Positions 6,694-8,472 of a stretch of DNA of 8,472 nucleotides are shown piece by piece. Position numbers and translations under genes: made by a program. The notes below the pieces were generated by a model that did no database searches, was not told where the DNA came from, and saw only the letters and a program-made list of their open reading frames with translations. The stretch comes from Bacteroidales bacterium. GTDB taxonomy: Bacteria > Bacteroidota > Bacteroidia > Bacteroidales > UBA932. How positions within the stretch are numbered: the stretch's first letter is position 1; the number at the start of each line of letters is the position of its first letter. Location of the stretch: NCBI GenBank assembly GCA_017615135.1, contig JAGAAU010000069.1:1-8472 (forward strand), given 5' to 3'.

Positions 6694-6723
6694 GACCACT
6701 TTCGTGACGTCACGAAAATGGTC
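6694..6723. promoter_or_regulatory. 30-bp palindrome, candidate operator between divergent genes
   Basis: The core TTTCGTGACGTCACGAAA (6700-6717) is a perfect 18-bp palindrome. It extends through one mismatched pair (6699/6718) to GACCA on the left and TGGTC on the right, giving 30 bp with 28 matching positions. The half-site CACGAAAA occurs again at 6773-6780, nearer the MazG-like gene. No T-run follows on either strand, so it is not a typical terminator. Its place between the divergent RhuM and MazG-like units fits binding of a dimeric regulator; none is encoded in this right-hand region of the window. Confidence 0.6.
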
Positions 6724-6804
6724 TACAGTTCGCTGAGATATAGCTCCCGATAACAAAGAAGCTAATGATTGCCACGAAAAATACGTAATTAACTGAAAAT
6801 TATT

Positions 6805-6812
6805 TAACTTTG
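6805..6812 (+). promoter_or_regulatory. Predicted -7 promoter element for the MazG-like gene
   Basis: TAACTTTG fits TAnnTTTG and lies 17 bp before the ATG at 6830, implying a leader of only about 12 bases. No good -33 element is present at the expected distance. The half-site CACGAAAA (6773-6780) sits 24 bp upstream of it, where a bound protein could block or assist polymerase. Confidence 0.5.
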
Positions 6813-6829
6813 TAAGAATCCATTTTGCC

Positions 6830-7159
6830 ATGACAGACATTGAACAGATTCTGGAAGAACTGCGTGTGTTCAACCAGGAACGGGACTGGGATCAGTTCCA
6901 TAATGGAAAGGACCTTGCTATTGGCCTTTCTGTAGAAGCATCCGAACTATTGGAGTGCTTTTTATGGAAAGTGCCAGAAGATGTCAACCCGGACAAGATC
7001 CGTGAAGAATTGGCCGATGTCCTTAACTACGCCTTCCAGATGGCCGATAAGTATAATCTTGATATCAAGGAGATTATGCTTGAAAAGATTCGCAAGAATG
7101 CGGAAAAGTATCCAGTGGAAAAGGCAAAAGGAAGCGCGAAAAAGTATAACGAACTATGA
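6830..7159 (+). CDS. MazG-like nucleotide pyrophosphohydrolase
   Basis: This 109-residue all-helical protein belongs to the MazG/dCTPase-like group that cleaves nucleoside triphosphates to monophosphate and pyrophosphate using magnesium held by acidic residues. The metal-binding motifs are present: E36 and E39 in SVEASELLE, and E60 and D63 in REELADVLNYAF. The N-terminal FNQERDWDQFHNGKDLAIGL is typical of the small single-domain group. The length fits one MazG domain. Its stop overlaps the start of the next gene as ATGA (7156-7159), so the two products are probably made together in matched amounts. The substrate (dCTP, dUTP, a damaged or an alarmone nucleotide) cannot be read from the sequence. 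It is more AT-rich than the genes on the left of the window. Confidence 0.88.
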   Translation: MTDIEQILEELRVFNQERDWDQFHNGKDLAIGLSVEASELLECFLWKVPEDVNPDKIREELADVLNYAFQMADKYNLDIKEIMLEKIRKNAEKYPVEKAKGSAKKYNEL

Positions 7160-8472
7160 TTGTCTACAACTCCAGTAAAGGACAATTCATTCAGGATGTG
7201 AGAACGGGGGTCATTGCTCCTAAGATTCTCAATCTCATCAGGGAAAAAGGACTGAACGCTGGACAGGACCGAGAATTTGAGTCTTGGCACAATTCCATGA
7301 AATTCATGAGGGATATTGTAGATGATGGAGATATCGATGACGATGTTCAGATAGCCATAGAATACAACATCCCTCAAACGTCAAAGCGCGTTGATTTCAT
7401 CATTATAGGTTCAGACCAGGAGGGTAAAGACAACATCGTCATCGTTGAATTGAAGCAGTGGACCAAAGCAGAAGTTGTCGATGACGACATGCACTTCAGC
7501 GTGAGGACTTTCGTGGCAAACGATAACCGTATTGTTTGTCATCCCTCCTATCAAGCGTACTCATATTCGCGCTTTATCAGCAACTATTCGCAAGTGGTCA
7601 ACAGTAACAGCATCAATCTGGTGCCCTGTGCGTACCTGCATAATTATCTATCCAGATATAAGTCTGCTCTTGCTGCCGACATATACAAGGAATGGTATAC
7701 CTCTGCACCTTTCTTTGTAATGGACGAAGTACAACCGTTCATCGACTTTGTCAAAAAACATGTCACAAGGAAATCTTCAAAAGGAGATCTCCTTTACCTG
7801 ATAGACCATGGAAGGATCAAACCCTCTAAATCCTTGCAGGATGCTATGTCCACAATGGTTCGGAATGAGCCAATGTTCAATCTTCTGGACGAACAAGCCG
7901 TTTGTTTTGACCTTTGCGTCCGCGCCATGCTTCAGTGCCTCAAGGATCATAAAAAGCGTACCATTATCATTCAAGGAGGCCCGGGTACAGGGAAATCCGT
8001 TCTAGCTGTCAACCTGCTGCTGCATTATCTCCTATGCGACTGCAATGCTGCATATGTTACAAAGAACAGTGCTCCTCGTCAGGCATTTTTATCCATTCTA
8101 TCGCGTAACAAGGCTGAGGGGATTGCTGATATCTGCCCGCTGTTCCGTTCTCCGTTTGGCCTTTCGAATGTTCCCACCAATGCATATGACTGCCTTATTG
8201 TTGATGAAGCACACAGGTTGGTAAAGAAAATGTATGGGGATTGGTCTGGTGAAAATCAAGTGAAAGAGTGCATCAACGCATCCCTTCTGACGGTGTTTAT
8301 GCTCGATGAAGATCAGGCGGTTACAACAAAAGATATCGGCAGTATTCAGGAGATTACTAAATGGTGCAAGGAGCTGGGGTCCAATATCATAATGCGTGAA
8401 GAGACTAAGCTTGTCTCCCAGTTCCGCTGCAATGGAAGCGATGCTTATATCCAATTCATCGACAATCTTCTG
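7156..8472 (+). CDS. PD-(D/E)XK-like nuclease region plus DUF2075 (Schlafen group 3-type) helicase, C-terminus beyond window
   Basis: The frame is open from the ATG at 7156 to the last base, 439 codons, so the gene is cut by the right edge. Residues about 30-110 resemble a PD-(D/E)XK nuclease core: REFESWHNSMKF, then D80 in KRVDFIIIG and E98-x-K100 in IVIVELKQW. The helicase/ATPase part starts near 262: Walker A GGPGTGKSVLAVNLL (from 274, K280, S281), Walker B CLIVDEAHRL (D350, E351, H353), a motif around LDEDQAV (383-389), and LVSQFRCNGSDAYIQFIDNL (419-438), a hallmark of DUF2075 proteins. This combination suggests an ATP-driven nucleic-acid enzyme that may cut as well as unwind or translocate. 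Its ATG overlaps the stop of the MazG-like gene, implying coupled translation. The family is clear; the nuclease activity and the biological role are inferred. Confidence 0.85.
   Translation, partial: MIVYNSSKGQFIQDVRTGVIAPKILNLIREKGLNAGQDREFESWHNSMKFMRDIVDDGDIDDDVQIAIEYNIPQTSKRVDFIIIGSDQEGKDNIVIVELKQWTKAEVVDDDMHFSVRTFVANDNRIVCHPSYQAYSYSRFISNYSQVVNSNSINLVPCAYLHNYLSRYKSALAADIYKEWYTSAPFFVMDEVQPFIDFVKKHVTRKSSKGDLLYLIDHGRIKPSKSLQDAMSTMVRNEPMFNLLDEQAVCFDLCVRAMLQCLKDHKKRTIIIQGGPGTGKSVLAVNLLLHYLLCDCNAAYVTKNSAPRQAFLSILSRNKAEGIADICPLFRSPFGLSNVPTNAYDCLIVDEAHRLVKKMYGDWSGENQVKECINASLLTVFMLDEDQAVTTKDIGSIQEITKWCKELGSNIIMREETKLVSQFRCNGSDAYIQFIDNLL

Noticed and set aside
6694..6723. Transcription terminator
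   Set aside because: The palindrome is strong and has no loop to speak of, but no U-tract follows on either strand and no gene ends close by.
6649..6873. Minus-strand 74-residue open frame across the palindrome
   Set aside because: It overlaps the start of the MazG-like gene and its promoter, has no family features, and would be read through a probable operator.
7027..7377. Minus-strand open frame opposite the MazG/helicase junction
   Set aside because: It is antisense to two well-supported genes and shows no domain signal.

Overview
The window looks like chromosomal DNA of a Bacteroidales bacterium, perhaps a GC-rich Alistipes/Rikenellaceae-type genome. That reading rests on the protein families, on start regions carrying the Bacteroidetes -7 promoter motif TAnnTTTG (upstream of four of the genes), and on the lack of strong Shine-Dalgarno sequences. 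The genus is an inference.

The left part (1-4895) is GC-rich and ordinary. It holds the C-terminal half of a BASS-type transporter (cut by the left edge), a TetR-type regulator that follows it after two bases, a complete flavodiiron protein on the opposite strand, an intergenic array of three 53-bp tandem repeats, an M15-family cell-wall peptidase with a Cys-containing octapeptide repeat right after its lipoprotein signal, and a double-ABC-domain ATPase of the ModF/PhrA type.

The middle (4882-6569, minus strand) holds a GreA/GreB-type elongation factor broken by two frameshifts and a stop, a RhuM-family gene ending 6 bp upstream of it, and a short leader region with two overlapping small ORFs, one of which begins with a lipoprotein signal peptide.

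The right part (about 6490-8472) is visibly more AT-rich. A divergent control region carries a 30-bp near-perfect palindrome. It precedes a MazG-like nucleotide pyrophosphohydrolase that overlaps by ATGA with a large protein cut by the right edge. That protein has an N-terminal PD-(D/E)XK-like nuclease region followed by a DUF2075 / Schlafen group 3-type helicase domain. A nucleotide hydrolase coupled in translation to a nuclease-helicase, with RhuM divergent beside it, has the look of a defence or stress island. This is the most interesting part of the window. Its role as a defence system is inferred from family and context, not shown.
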